45,678 nt of DNA from Firmicutes bacterium UBA4882 (GTDB lineage Bacteria > Bacillota > UBA4882): positions 6,585 to 52,262 of the forward strand of contig DHDG01000036.1 in NCBI GenBank assembly GCA_002399265.1, given 5' to 3'. The notes under the pieces were generated by a model. The model did no database searches, was not told the DNA's origin, and saw only the letters and a program-made list of their open reading frames with translations. Each line of letters begins with the position of its first letter. Position 1 is the first letter of the stretch. Positions 16,294-24,882 of this stretch are shown one piece after another. A program made the translations under genes and the position numbers.

Positions 16294-17208
16294 CTACTGT
16301 TTTAATTTTGGATCGAGTGCGTCCCGCAGGCCGTCTCCAATGAAGTTAACCGCCAGTACGGTAATAAGAATCATCATTCCAGGCCAGAATGCCAACCACC
16401 AGGCATTGAGCATGTAGTTCTGCGCACCGGAGAGCATTGTTCCCCAGCTGGATGCGGGTGGCTGAATGCCATAACCCAGAAAACTAAGCGACGACTCGAT
16501 TAAAATAACGTTGGCAACATCCAGTGTTCCCTGAACAATTAGCGGTGCCAATGAATTAGGAATCATATGTTTCATAATGATCCGCGATGGTTTGACACCG
16601 ATAGCCAAAGCAGCCTCGATAAATTCCATTTTGCGCAGGGAAAGCAAGCTGCCGCGAATCAGCCGGGCAGGAGTCATCCACGAAAGTAAGCCAATTGATA
16701 AAATAATCGTACGCATGCCCGGTCCCATCAAAATGGCCAGAATCAATACAAAGAACAGCAACGGTAAGGTAAAAAACACATCGGCCAGTCGCATAATTAT
16801 ATTATCGACCCAGCCCCCGTAATATCCGGCAAGCGAACCAAGGAATGTTCCGACAAACACTGTTACCAACGTAGCCAGAGCAGCCACGGACAGCGAAATG
16901 CGCCCTCCGTAAATCAGGCGGCTGAAAACATCCCTGCCTAGCTCATCTGTACCCATGATATGTTCGGCATTCGGGATCGCAAAACGATTATACTCATCAA
17001 TAAAAGCCGGGTCATGAGGTGCCACCAAAGGCGCAAAGATCGCTGATAAAGCAATAATGATTAAGACCACCAGACCGATCACAGCCAGTTTATGATGAAA
17101 AAACCTGCGCACCACATCTTTCCACAAACTGACGGAGGCATTTGCCAATTCTTCCTGCAAATCGGTACGGGGAGTCTCCTGGTTAATAACGGCGTTTACT
17201 TCCGACAT
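16294..17208 (-). CDS. Peptide ABC transporter permease (DppC/OppC type)
   Basis: The 304-residue inner-membrane protein has a hydrophilic N-terminus of about 35 residues, then about six membrane helices. The ATPase-coupling EAA loop is EAALAIGVKPSRIIMKHMIP (about residues 197-216). The N-terminal OppC-type segment is seen in KDVVRRFFHHKLAVIGLVVL. It forms a heterodimeric channel with the DppB-type permease encoded 16 bp upstream. ATG 17208 follows GGGGAGTG. It is the last gene of the six-gene operon and is followed by a clear terminator. The substrate, a peptide or another family 5 ligand such as a metal chelate, cannot be told from sequence. Confidence 0.92.
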   Translation of the reverse strand: MSEVNAVINQETPRTDLQEELANASVSLWKDVVRRFFHHKLAVIGLVVLIIIALSAIFAPLVAPHDPAFIDEYNRFAIPNAEHIMGTDELGRDVFSRLIYGGRISLSVAALATLVTVFVGTFLGSLAGYYGGWVDNIIMRLADVFFTLPLLFFVLILAILMGPGMRTIILSIGLLSWMTPARLIRGSLLSLRKMEFIEAALAIGVKPSRIIMKHMIPNSLAPLIVQGTLDVANVILIESSLSFLGYGIQPPASSWGTMLSGAQNYMLNAWWLAFWPGMMILITVLAVNFIGDGLRDALDPKLKQ

Positions 17209-17224
17209 TTATATCACTCCCCGC

Positions 17225-18178
17225 TCAATCATAACTGATACGCGGATCCAAAATACCATATATGATATCCGCGACCAAGTTAAATATTACTACCAAGAAA
17301 GCGGTAACCGTTAACACACCCATTAATACCGGATAGTCCAACCGGCCCAGAGAATCGAAATAGAGTCGACCCATCCCCGGCCAGGCAAATACTGTCTCGG
17401 TAATAACCGCTCCGCTGAATAATCCAGGAATAGCAATCGCAATGATGGTAACCACCGGAATAAGAGCGTTTTTTAGGGCATGCTTTCTGATGACTTTGCC
17501 TTCAGAAAGGCCTTTGGCGCGCGCCGTTCTAATATAATCCTGACCAATAACCTCCAGAAGGCTGGATCTCATAAAGCGGCTCCAGGAGGCCAGGCTGGTT
17601 AATGAAAGAACAGCCGCTGGCAGTATCAAATGCCTGACCCGATCCCATAACTCAAAATCGATAAACGGGTCTTTCATGCCTGCCGTAGGTAACCACCCTA
17701 ATTTCAGCCCAAAAAGCAGCTGAAGCATAAGTGCGAACCAGAATACTGGCATTGATAATCCAAAGAAAGAGAAAAATGTGACAATGTAATCGACAATAGA
17801 ATACCTTTTCAAAGCAGACAGGATACCGATTGGCAATCCAATCAAAAGTGAAATCACAAATGAGGAAAACATCAGCGTAAATGTTGCTGCCATTCGCTCT
17901 TTAATTAACTCAAGCACCGGGCGGCTGCTGGAAAATGATGTACCCCAATCGCCGGTTACCAAACGTTTCAGCCAGTTAAAATATTGAATTGGAACCGGCT
18001 TATCAAGTCCCAGGTTCCTGGAAATGCGAGCCAAATCTTCCCCGGTCACTTTGGGGTTTTGTTTATACAGGGCTAATGGACCGCCTGGGGCCAGCTGCAT
18101 CAGTGCAAACACTACAATGGTAATAATAATCAGGAGGGGAATGGCCTGCAAAATTCGACGAAAAATATATCGGCCCAT
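17225..18178 (-). CDS. Peptide ABC transporter permease (DppB/OppB type)
   Basis: The 317-residue protein begins with the family signature MGRYIFRRILQAIPLLIIIT and has six predicted membrane helices. The EAA loop YIRTARAKGLSEGKVIRKHA lies near residues 215-234, followed by LKNALIPVVT. Length is normal. ATG 18178 is preceded by GAGAGGTG about 10 nt upstream. It is followed closely by the DppC-type permease gene and preceded by the second binding-protein gene, from which it is separated by a stable hairpin. Confidence 0.93.
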   Translation of the reverse strand: MGRYIFRRILQAIPLLIIITIVVFALMQLAPGGPLALYKQNPKVTGEDLARISRNLGLDKPVPIQYFNWLKRLVTGDWGTSFSSSRPVLELIKERMAATFTLMFSSFVISLLIGLPIGILSALKRYSIVDYIVTFFSFFGLSMPVFWFALMLQLLFGLKLGWLPTAGMKDPFIDFELWDRVRHLILPAAVLSLTSLASWSRFMRSSLLEVIGQDYIRTARAKGLSEGKVIRKHALKNALIPVVTIIAIAIPGLFSGAVITETVFAWPGMGRLYFDSLGRLDYPVLMGVLTVTAFLVVIFNLVADIIYGILDPRISYD

Positions 18179-18224
18179 GCCATTACAACACCTCTCAAGT
18201 AAATAAATTCTCTAGTTAGAAAGT

Positions 18225-18253
18225 GGCATGGAACCCCATCGGGGCTCCATGCC
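18225..18253 (-). terminator. Intercistronic hairpin after the second binding-protein gene
   Basis: Arms GGCATGGAACCCC (18225-18237) and GGGGCTCCATGCC (18241-18253) form a 13-pair stem with a single mismatch and a 3-nt loop. There is no T run, so full termination is unlikely. Its place between binding-protein and permease genes fits mRNA protection or partial attenuation that raises binding-protein output. Confidence 0.65.
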
Positions 18254-18276
18254 TGTGAATATGATCTTCTAAAGAT

Positions 18277-19875
18277 TTACTTCAGTTCCCACTCGTAGGC
18301 ATTCCAGAGGTTGCCCGAGCTGGTGCCGTTTGGCTTGATGTTTTTAATATTCTTGTTGAACGCATCGAGATTGACCCAGTAGAATGTCGGGATCATGGGG
18401 ACTTCTTCCCACATGATTTGCTGGATCTCATCAATCATCGCTTTACGTTTATTAACATCAAGTTCTTTGCGGGAAGTGATGATCAACTCGTCGACTCTCT
18501 TGTTGCTCCAGAATACGTTGTTCTGGCCAGCTGGCGGGAACTGTGCCGAATGCCACAGTGTGTAGTTATCCGGATCAGGGCTGGAACCCCAAGCGAAGAC
18601 AGCCAGATCGTAGTCACCGGTGTCCAGAATGCCGCCCTCATCGTAGGTGGCGAAAAATTTGCCGGCATCGTAGTTTTTGATTACCAAATCGACACCGATC
18701 TTCTTCCAATCCTGTTGGAGAATCTGCTCTGTCATTTCGCGCGGAATACGACCGGCAGTAGTGGAAATGACCAAGGTCAGTTTCTTACCATTCTTATAGC
18801 GCATACCGTCATTACCGAGCTTCCATCCAGCTTGATCAAGCAGCTGTCCGGCTTTCTTGAGATCAAACTGATACGGCTTCAATTTAGCATTCTTCCAGAA
18901 TGGTGAACCTTGATCGCTGACAGCAACCGGCCACAAGCCTTCGTAAACAGTTTCTTGCAGTTTCTTGAGGTCAGTGGCATAGCGCAGAGCCTGACGGACA
19001 CGAACATCGGTCAGGAGCGGGCTCTTGCAGTTGATATTAATGTGCTCCCAATAAGTGCTGGCAGTCTCAGTAACATTGACGTGCGTCAATGCTTTGACTT
19101 GCTTATACTGGTTGGTCGGGAAAGTTTGATAAACATCGATTTCCTTGGTAGCTAGCTGAGTAAAGGCGGTGTTCTCGTCCGGAATAGGTTTGTAGACGAT
19201 CTGGTCGAGTTTCGGATAACCTTTACGCCAGTAGTTGGGGTTCTTCTTGAAAATCAGGTATGAACCATGTTCCCATTTGTCCAGGACATAGGGGCCAAGG
19301 CCTACCGGATTCATGTTAAAAGAATCCTCATTAAGGTTCTTCGATTTTGAAAGAATGTGCTTCGGCACGATTGTCGGGCCGGTCCACACATAGAGCATCG
19401 GTACATGAATCTGTTTCAGTTTCATAACGACAGTGTATTTGTCTGGGGTTTCGATCGCTGTGATTTCTTCGAAGCCAGTGCGAGAAACGACATTAAGGTT
19501 ATCATTCATAATATATTCCCAGGTGAACTTGATGTCTTCGGATGTAAACGGGGCTCCGTCCGACCATTTGACATCTTTGCGCAATTTCCAGGTGTAAGTC
19601 AGACCGTCTTTGGAAATACCACCATTTTGCAGAGAAGGAACTTCAAGAGCCAATGACGGGATCAATTCCCATTTTTCATCCAGCTCAAGCATCCCACCCC
19701 AAGTTAATTGGGAAACGTCGAAAGTGGCCTGCATAGAATCGAGATAGGGATTAATCATATTGGGCTCTTGTTGGTTCATTACAATTACTCTTCCTCCGGC
19801 AGCAGAGACGCTGAAGGAGGCTGCCATTACCACCACAAGAGCTGCGACAAAAACTAAGGTAACCAGTCTACGCAT
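18277..19875 (-). CDS. Family 5 extracellular peptide-binding protein
   Basis: The 532-residue protein has an N-terminal signal peptide (MRRLVTLVFVAALVVVMAAS, cleavage likely after SVSAAG or nearby) and the SBP family 5 body: QEPNMINPYLDSM near the start, WSDGAPFTSEDIKFTWEYI and RVRQALRYATDLKKL. There is no lipobox cysteine, so it is predicted to be released by signal peptidase I rather than lipid-anchored. The ligand is unknown; peptides are usual. ATG 19875 follows GGGAGG. It lies between the OppF-type ATPase and the DppB-type permease genes. Confidence 0.92.
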   Translation of the reverse strand: MRRLVTLVFVAALVVVMAASFSVSAAGGRVIVMNQQEPNMINPYLDSMQATFDVSQLTWGGMLELDEKWELIPSLALEVPSLQNGGISKDGLTYTWKLRKDVKWSDGAPFTSEDIKFTWEYIMNDNLNVVSRTGFEEITAIETPDKYTVVMKLKQIHVPMLYVWTGPTIVPKHILSKSKNLNEDSFNMNPVGLGPYVLDKWEHGSYLIFKKNPNYWRKGYPKLDQIVYKPIPDENTAFTQLATKEIDVYQTFPTNQYKQVKALTHVNVTETASTYWEHININCKSPLLTDVRVRQALRYATDLKKLQETVYEGLWPVAVSDQGSPFWKNAKLKPYQFDLKKAGQLLDQAGWKLGNDGMRYKNGKKLTLVISTTAGRIPREMTEQILQQDWKKIGVDLVIKNYDAGKFFATYDEGGILDTGDYDLAVFAWGSSPDPDNYTLWHSAQFPPAGQNNVFWSNKRVDELIITSRKELDVNKRKAMIDEIQQIMWEEVPMIPTFYWVNLDAFNKNIKNIKPNGTSSGNLWNAYEWELK

Positions 19876-19941
19876 TTGATACTATCCTCCCAATTCTTAA
19901 TAAGCATTTTCTCGATCAACGGGTTGAGTTTTGCTGTCTCA

Positions 19942-19951
19942 CCCCCCCCCC
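19942..19951 (+). repeat. Ten-base C homopolymer in an intergenic region
   Basis: Ten consecutive C (G on the transcribed minus strand) lie in the 163-bp gap between the OppF-type ATPase gene and the following binding-protein gene. Such tracts are prone to slippage. Confidence 0.85.
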
Positions 19952-20038
19952 ACCCGACCCTTTTTTCGGACCTTTTTGCCCGAATGCTGTTTTAAACAGT
20001 CAATCTGGTGGTAAATGCCTGGCCTTTTTCTGGATGCT

Positions 20039-21010
20039 TTATTTCACTAGATGACAGGCGACAAAGTGCCCCGGATTAACCTCTTTCCATTCTGGTACCG
20101 CCTCTGAGCACTCCGGACGGGCATAACGGCAACGGGTATGGAAATGACATCCTGGCGGCGGGTTAATCGGACTCGGAACATCCCCCTCTAGCAGGATCCG
20201 GTCGCGCTTGACTTCGGGATTCGGGATGGGAATCGCCGATAACAACGCCTTCGTATACGGATGCAACGGATTGTCATACAATTCGCCTTTGGTTGTTAGC
20301 TCGACGATCTGGCCCAGATACATAACTGCCACACGATCGCTAATATGTTTGACAACCGCCAAGTCATGGGCGATGAACAGGTAGGTCAAGCCAAATTCCT
20401 TCTGCAAGTCCTGCAGCAAGTTAATGACCTGCGCCTGAATGGAAACGTCCAGTGCTGAAACGGGCTCGTCGCAGATGATGATTTTCGGGTTAACTGCCAA
20501 AGCGCGGGCCACGCCGATACGCTGCCGCTGACCGCCGGAAAACTCATGCGGATAACGACGGGCGTGTTGACCAGAAAGACCAACGACGTTCAACAGTTCT
20601 TTCACGCGCTGCTCCAGCGCTTTACCAGTGGCCAAATTGTGAATGAGGAGCGGCTCACCGATAATATCACCGACTGTCATACGAGGATTCAATGAGGCAT
20701 ACGGATCCTGGAAAATAATCTGCATATCACGGCGCAGTTCCCGCATCTCATGGTAACTTAAACCCAAAATTTCGCGGCCTTCAAACCAGACTTCACCGGA
20801 GGTCGCTTCCAGCAAACGTAAAATCGTACGTCCCAAAGTTGATTTGCCGCAACCGGACTCGCCGACCAGACCCAAGGTCTCACCGCGGTGAATCTCGAAA
20901 GAGACATCATCGACCGCTTTATTTAGGCCTACCACTTTTTGAAAAATAATTCCGCGTGTAATCGGAAAATGTTTCGTCAGGTTTTTTACTTCAAGAAGAA
21001 CCTCTGCCAC
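20039..21010 (-). CDS. Peptide ABC transporter ATPase (DppF/OppF type)
   Basis: The 323-residue cytoplasmic ATPase carries Walker A GESGCGKSTLGR, the ABC signature FSGGQRQRIGVARAL, Walker B IIICDEPVSALD and the switch His in FIAHDLAVVKH. The C-terminal oligopeptide extension ends with GCHFHTRCRYARPEC, whose cysteines may hold an Fe-S cluster as in other OppD/F proteins. The preferred GTG at 21010 lies 8 nt after GAGAGGGG; GTG 21019 overlaps that site. It pairs with the OppD-type subunit encoded just upstream. Confidence 0.94.
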   Translation of the reverse strand: MAEVLLEVKNLTKHFPITRGIIFQKVVGLNKAVDDVSFEIHRGETLGLVGESGCGKSTLGRTILRLLEATSGEVWFEGREILGLSYHEMRELRRDMQIIFQDPYASLNPRMTVGDIIGEPLLIHNLATGKALEQRVKELLNVVGLSGQHARRYPHEFSGGQRQRIGVARALAVNPKIIICDEPVSALDVSIQAQVINLLQDLQKEFGLTYLFIAHDLAVVKHISDRVAVMYLGQIVELTTKGELYDNPLHPYTKALLSAIPIPNPEVKRDRILLEGDVPSPINPPPGCHFHTRCRYARPECSEAVPEWKEVNPGHFVACHLVK

Positions 21011-21046
21011 TGTGTGCACCCCTCTCTGTATTTCAGCGTTCCGGCT

Positions 21047-22027
21047 TTACTTCTCTCTCAGCCAGCAGCGAACGGAATGATCTGGACCGATTTTCCTGAT
21101 CTCCGGCTCCTGCTCGCGGCAAATATCCATCACATATTCGCAGCGCGGATTAAAACGGCACCCCGGGGGAAGATTCATCGGGTTCGGCACAATGCCGGGG
21201 ATCACCTTCAGGCGTTCGGTCTTCTTATCAATCGCCGGAATGGAGCCAAGCAAACCGAGCGTGTACGGATGCAGCGGTCTCGCGAATAACTCGCCAACCG
21301 GAGCCTCCTCCACAATTTTACCGGCGTACATGACGACTACCCTTTCGACTACTTCGGCAATTACACCCAGATCGTGAGTAATCAAGGCAATGGCCATGCC
21401 GATATCGTTTTGAAGCTTCTTCATTAAGTCAAGGATCTGGGCCTGAATCGTCACGTCCAAAGCTGTGGTCGGCTCGTCGGCGATGAGCAGTTTGGGGTTA
21501 CAGGACAAAGCCATGGCAATCATGACACGCTGACGCATACCTCCGCTCAGTTGGTGCGGATATTCATCCACACGTTTGTCAGGGGCAGGAATGCCCACTA
21601 ACTCAAGCATTTCAATCGCTTTTGCCTTGGCATCATGTTTATTAAGCTTTTGATGCAACATAATGGCTTCCATAATCTGATTACCGATTGTGAAAACCGG
21701 GTTAAGCGAAGTCATTGGTTCCTGGAAGATCATTGAAATGTCATTGCCGCGAATGGCGCGCATTTCTGCTTCCGTAGCCCGAACCAAATCTTTGCCCTCA
21801 AAGAGAATTTGGCCGTCCACAATTTTCCCTGGCGGCTTGGGGATGAGACCCATGATCGAAAGCACGGACTGGCTTTTGCCGCATCCTGATTCACCGACAA
21901 TACCGAGGATTTTGCCACGGTTTATATCGAAATCAACACCGTCTACGGCTTTTACGACACCATCCGGAGTAAAATAATGCGTTTTCAGATTGCGGACTGA
22001 TAGTAATTGTTGCTGTTGCTCGCTCAC
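21047..22027 (-). CDS. Peptide ABC transporter ATPase (DppD/OppD type)
   Basis: The 326-residue ATPase has Walker A GESGCGKSQSVLSIMGL, the signature LSGGMRQRVMIAMAL, Walker B LLIADEPTTALD and the switch His in LITHDLGVIAE. The C-terminal extension includes PGCRFNPRCEYVMDIC, the cysteine-containing tail of this subfamily. The GTG start at 22027 is placed 9 nt after AGGAGG; the longer reading from TTG 22075 would translate through that site and overlap the upstream binding-protein gene. It is followed by the OppF-type partner. Confidence 0.94.
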   Translation of the reverse strand: MSEQQQQLLSVRNLKTHYFTPDGVVKAVDGVDFDINRGKILGIVGESGCGKSQSVLSIMGLIPKPPGKIVDGQILFEGKDLVRATEAEMRAIRGNDISMIFQEPMTSLNPVFTIGNQIMEAIMLHQKLNKHDAKAKAIEMLELVGIPAPDKRVDEYPHQLSGGMRQRVMIAMALSCNPKLLIADEPTTALDVTIQAQILDLMKKLQNDIGMAIALITHDLGVIAEVVERVVVMYAGKIVEEAPVGELFARPLHPYTLGLLGSIPAIDKKTERLKVIPGIVPNPMNLPPGCRFNPRCEYVMDICREQEPEIRKIGPDHSVRCWLREK

Positions 22028-22061
22028 TGAACCATGCCTCCTTCTATATGACGTAAGAATT

Positions 22062-23666
22062 TTACCGCTTATCAAGCCACATTTGCGCGTAGAACAGCGG
22101 TATAACCGGATGAATGGAGTTACCTTTGACCCAGCTTTGAAATGCTCGAACCGCTGCCGGATGAAAGGTCGGGATCATCGGAACTTCTTTCGCGATTTGA
22201 TCTTCGATATTCTGATAAAGTGTCAGCCGCTTCAGGGGATCCCGTTCCTCACGAGCCTGATCGATCAATTTGTCAACCTGCGCATTCTTATAGCCAGTGA
22301 GATTCGTAGCACCGATTTGGCTGGAATGGAACAAATTGAACATGAAGTTGTGCGGATCCGGATAGTCGGCGGTCCAGCCATAACTAAACATATTGGTTTG
22401 GCCTGATGCGACATATTGATCATATTTGTCCGGATCAATCTGCTCGATTTGGACCTTAAAACCTAGTGTTTCTAAATCCGCCTTGACCAGTTCCAGCAAT
22501 TGCTTCTGCAATCCGGACATGGATCCCGCGCTGATCTTAATGGGCGGCATGCCGCGCCCACCGGGATAACCGGCTTTGCTAATCAAATTGGCCGCTTCTT
22601 TTAAATTCCTGACGGGACGTTGGCGCTGCGGGTTATGGCCTCCGATTCCGGGAGGCAAAACGCCATTGGCAACCTCCCCGGCCCCTCCGTGCAATCCGAG
22701 ATAGGCAGCAGCGTTGACAGTTAGCAATACTGCCCGGCGCACCTCCGGACGATCAAAGGGCGGCTTTTGCATGTTGAAGCCGAAATAGAAGGTTGTCAGT
22801 TCGGGCCAGGTCTGCATCGTCTTATTCCAGGAACCGCGTTTACTGAGCAGGTCAAGATACTGCGGATCCAAGTTAATTAAGTCGGTTTCATACGTAGTAA
22901 ACGCATCATAGATCGCCTTCGCTGTATTGTACCTGGTCCACGTAATTGATGCCAGGTACGGCAGCCCTGACTGCCAGTATTGATCATTCTTCAAGAGACG
23001 AATACGCTGCGGCCCAAATTCACCTAGTTTAAACGGCCCAGTTCCGCGTGGTATTCGGCCAAATCCGGCTGGGTCCTTAGTAACCAAATCTTTAGGAACA
23101 ATGGATAATGCCGGTTCTGCCAAAATGGTAAAGAAAAACATCGATGGTTGGCTTAAGTTAATCTGGATCGTATACGGATCGACCACCCGGACGCCGCTAA
23201 GCCCATTAGCAGCATTACCGCCAGCCAATACCTCCGCACCTTCCACCGCCGAAAGCAGTGATACGGCCGTAGAGCCAGTGGCGGGATTGGCAGCACGATC
23301 AAAGGAAAACTTGACATCCTCGGCCGTCAGCTCACGTCCGTGATGAAAAAGTACCCCTTTACGCAGTGTGATCCGAAATACCTTGCCGTCCTTGGAAACC
23401 TGAATCCCGCGGGCGAGCCCATAATCGAGGGCACCTGTAGTTTGATCATAAATCATTAGAGTATCGAATAGCGCCGGGATAATGGCCCTTTCTCCGGCAG
23501 TGGTGAATAACGCCGGATCAAGGGAATTAACATCTCCGTCTAGTGGGAGTTGCAGTGTACCCCCCGCAACGGGTTTGACGGGCGGCTCCGCATTCGCCGA
23601 ATAAACAGTGAATCCCGACAAAACGATGGATAAACATAGCAAGACCACTATTCCTAATCGTTTCAT
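22062..23666 (-). CDS. Family 5 extracellular peptide-binding protein, first of two
   Basis: The 534-residue protein begins with a signal peptide (MKRLGIVVLLCLSIVLSGFT, likely cleaved after YSANA). Cys11 lies within the hydrophobic core and is not in a lipobox. The body has family 5 features such as VNSLDPALFT, LFHHGRELTAEDVKFSFDRA and PEVRRAVLLTVNAAAYLG. It is clearly divergent from the other binding protein of the same operon, so the two probably serve different ligands or states. ATG 23666 is preceded by GAGGAGGTG. It is the first gene of the operon: binding protein, D, F, binding protein, B, C. Confidence 0.92.
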   Translation of the reverse strand: MKRLGIVVLLCLSIVLSGFTVYSANAEPPVKPVAGGTLQLPLDGDVNSLDPALFTTAGERAIIPALFDTLMIYDQTTGALDYGLARGIQVSKDGKVFRITLRKGVLFHHGRELTAEDVKFSFDRAANPATGSTAVSLLSAVEGAEVLAGGNAANGLSGVRVVDPYTIQINLSQPSMFFFTILAEPALSIVPKDLVTKDPAGFGRIPRGTGPFKLGEFGPQRIRLLKNDQYWQSGLPYLASITWTRYNTAKAIYDAFTTYETDLINLDPQYLDLLSKRGSWNKTMQTWPELTTFYFGFNMQKPPFDRPEVRRAVLLTVNAAAYLGLHGGAGEVANGVLPPGIGGHNPQRQRPVRNLKEAANLISKAGYPGGRGMPPIKISAGSMSGLQKQLLELVKADLETLGFKVQIEQIDPDKYDQYVASGQTNMFSYGWTADYPDPHNFMFNLFHSSQIGATNLTGYKNAQVDKLIDQAREERDPLKRLTLYQNIEDQIAKEVPMIPTFHPAAVRAFQSWVKGNSIHPVIPLFYAQMWLDKR

Positions 23667-23744
23667 CGGATACCCTCACCTCCTCCTCGGTTTAGTTCGA
23701 TTTACTGATTTTGATGGTTATTCGTTGGCTTTTTTATTCACGAC

Positions 23745-23773
23745 TGCATAACTGGTTCCATAACTAGCGGCAA
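23745..23773 (-). promoter_or_regulatory. Candidate promoter of the peptide transporter operon
   Basis: On the minus strand TTGCCG (23773-23768) and TATGCA (23750-23745) are 17 bp apart, about 80 bp before the first binding-protein gene. The match to consensus is only moderate. Confidence 0.35.
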
Positions 23774-23969
23774 TTTCAAGGATTGGGGTGGGCACTTTAT
23801 GCATTTGCCGCTCCAATTCTTGATTTCACCTGGCTCCGGAACTCCTCATCGCAAACACAATTATACAATGCGGAATATGGAATAATTCTGCGGGATAAAT
23901 CTAATTCCTTCCTCCAGGTGGAAATTTGTGATGCAAACTTGTTCTTAAGGCGCAAAAATCCTCATAGTA

Positions 23970-23998
23970 TTGACTGCAGAACAAAAGGGTGATATTAT
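23970..23998 (+). promoter_or_regulatory. SigA-type promoter of the aminotransferase-transketolase cluster
   Basis: TTGACT (23970-23975) and TATTAT (23993-23998) are separated by exactly 17 bp. Transcription should start near 24,005, giving a leader of about 105 nt before the first gene. The palindrome at 24,008-24,023 sits at the start site. Confidence 0.75.
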
Positions 23999-24007
23999 GC
24001 ATTCATC

Positions 24008-24023
24008 GAGCGAGTACTCACTC
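24008..24023 (+). promoter_or_regulatory. Palindromic operator, probably for the cluster's TetR protein
   Basis: GAGCGAGTACTCACTC is a 16-bp palindrome with one mismatched pair, centred on GTAC. The form GAGYGAGTACTCRCTC is typical of TetR/AcrR operators. Its position at the predicted transcription start suggests repression, and a TetR gene is sixth in the same cluster. Confidence 0.65.
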
Positions 24024-24111
24024 ATCCCATGACTGATATCAACCCCTATCCTTACCCCTCCCCCCCCTATAGCCTGACTGTTGCTCACTAAATACGAAGG
24101 GATGTGCGAAT

Positions 24112-24870
24112 ATGGTCGATGAAAATGTTAAAGCGTGCATCAACCTGCATGCAGTCCTGAGAAACATGGAAGACCTGTGTGAGCTGGACAAAGAAGCTCA
24201 CGATATTATCCAGGGTAAAAATGTGGCCATCCGGTTTTCGGTCAAAAACATCCCTGCGGCAATCATGACTTTCAACAGCGGCAAATGTATCATGGAAAAG
24301 ACTGAATCCCGGAACTGCCACATGAATCTGCTTTTCAAGAGTCCCGAGCACTTCAACCTGATGATCGAAGGCAAGAGAAACCCAATTCCAACAAAAGGTT
24401 TTAGGCGCATAGGATTTCTTAAAAGAGATTTCGCCCGTTTGGCGGATCGCCTGAGCTATTATCTAAAACCCACGCATGAGTTACTGCGAAACAAAGACTC
24501 CGCTCGCATCAACACAATCCTCACCGCCTACACCGCCTTTTTCGCCATACCGGAAATAGCCAACAACGATCCCTTGGGGAAATTGAACGCCTCACGTATC
24601 GCAGACGGTACTATTAACATTGAAATTGATCAGGGACCCGCCATCCACATTACTGCCAGGAGCGGCCGCTTGGAGGCAGCGAAGGGCAAAGCTTCCAATG
24701 CACGAGCCTTTATGGTCTTCGATTCGATTGATACGGCCAGTGGCATCTTAAATGGCACGCTGGACAGCTACAGCTGCATTGGAACCGGTCAATTAGCTAT
24801 CCGGGGTTTGGTGCCGATGATCGATAACCTGAACAAGATTCTGGCCCAGGTTGCCGGATATTTAAGGTAA
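24112..24870 (+). CDS. SCP2-like (sterol carrier) domain protein, copy 1
   Basis: The 252-residue protein looks like two SCP2-like lipid-binding modules joined by a helical linker. The N-terminal half shows VAIRFSVKNIPAAIMTFNSG, and LLFKSPEHFNLMIEGK. The C-terminal half has ARAFMVFDSIDTASGILNGT, and IGTGQLAIRGLVPMIDNLNK, a pattern close to the SCP2 fold and to the protein at 28,047-28,829. No signal peptide or membrane helix is evident, so it should be cytoplasmic. ATG 24112 follows GAAGGGA at 24096-24102. It is the first gene after the promoter and is 12 bp from the aminotransferase gene. Family assignment rests on pattern recognition only. Confidence 0.6.
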   Translation: MVDENVKACINLHAVLRNMEDLCELDKEAHDIIQGKNVAIRFSVKNIPAAIMTFNSGKCIMEKTESRNCHMNLLFKSPEHFNLMIEGKRNPIPTKGFRRIGFLKRDFARLADRLSYYLKPTHELLRNKDSARINTILTAYTAFFAIPEIANNDPLGKLNASRIADGTINIEIDQGPAIHITARSGRLEAAKGKASNARAFMVFDSIDTASGILNGTLDSYSCIGTGQLAIRGLVPMIDNLNKILAQVAGYLR

Positions 24871-24882
24871 AGGGGGAGCACG

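Larger units (their letters stand above)
23667..24111. other. Divergent intergenic region, 445 bp
   Basis: The gap lies between the peptide transporter operon (leftward) and the SCP2/aminotransferase/transketolase cluster (rightward). It holds a candidate leftward promoter near 23,745-23,773, a strong rightward promoter at 23,970-23,998, a palindromic operator at 24,008-24,023 and an 8-base C run at 24,060-24,067. Short open frames here lack ribosome sites and family resemblance; I do not regard them as genes. Confidence 0.8.

Noticed and set aside
23783..23992. 69-residue open frame in the divergent intergenic region
   Set aside because: It overlaps the promoter region, lacks a ribosome site and shows no family resemblance.
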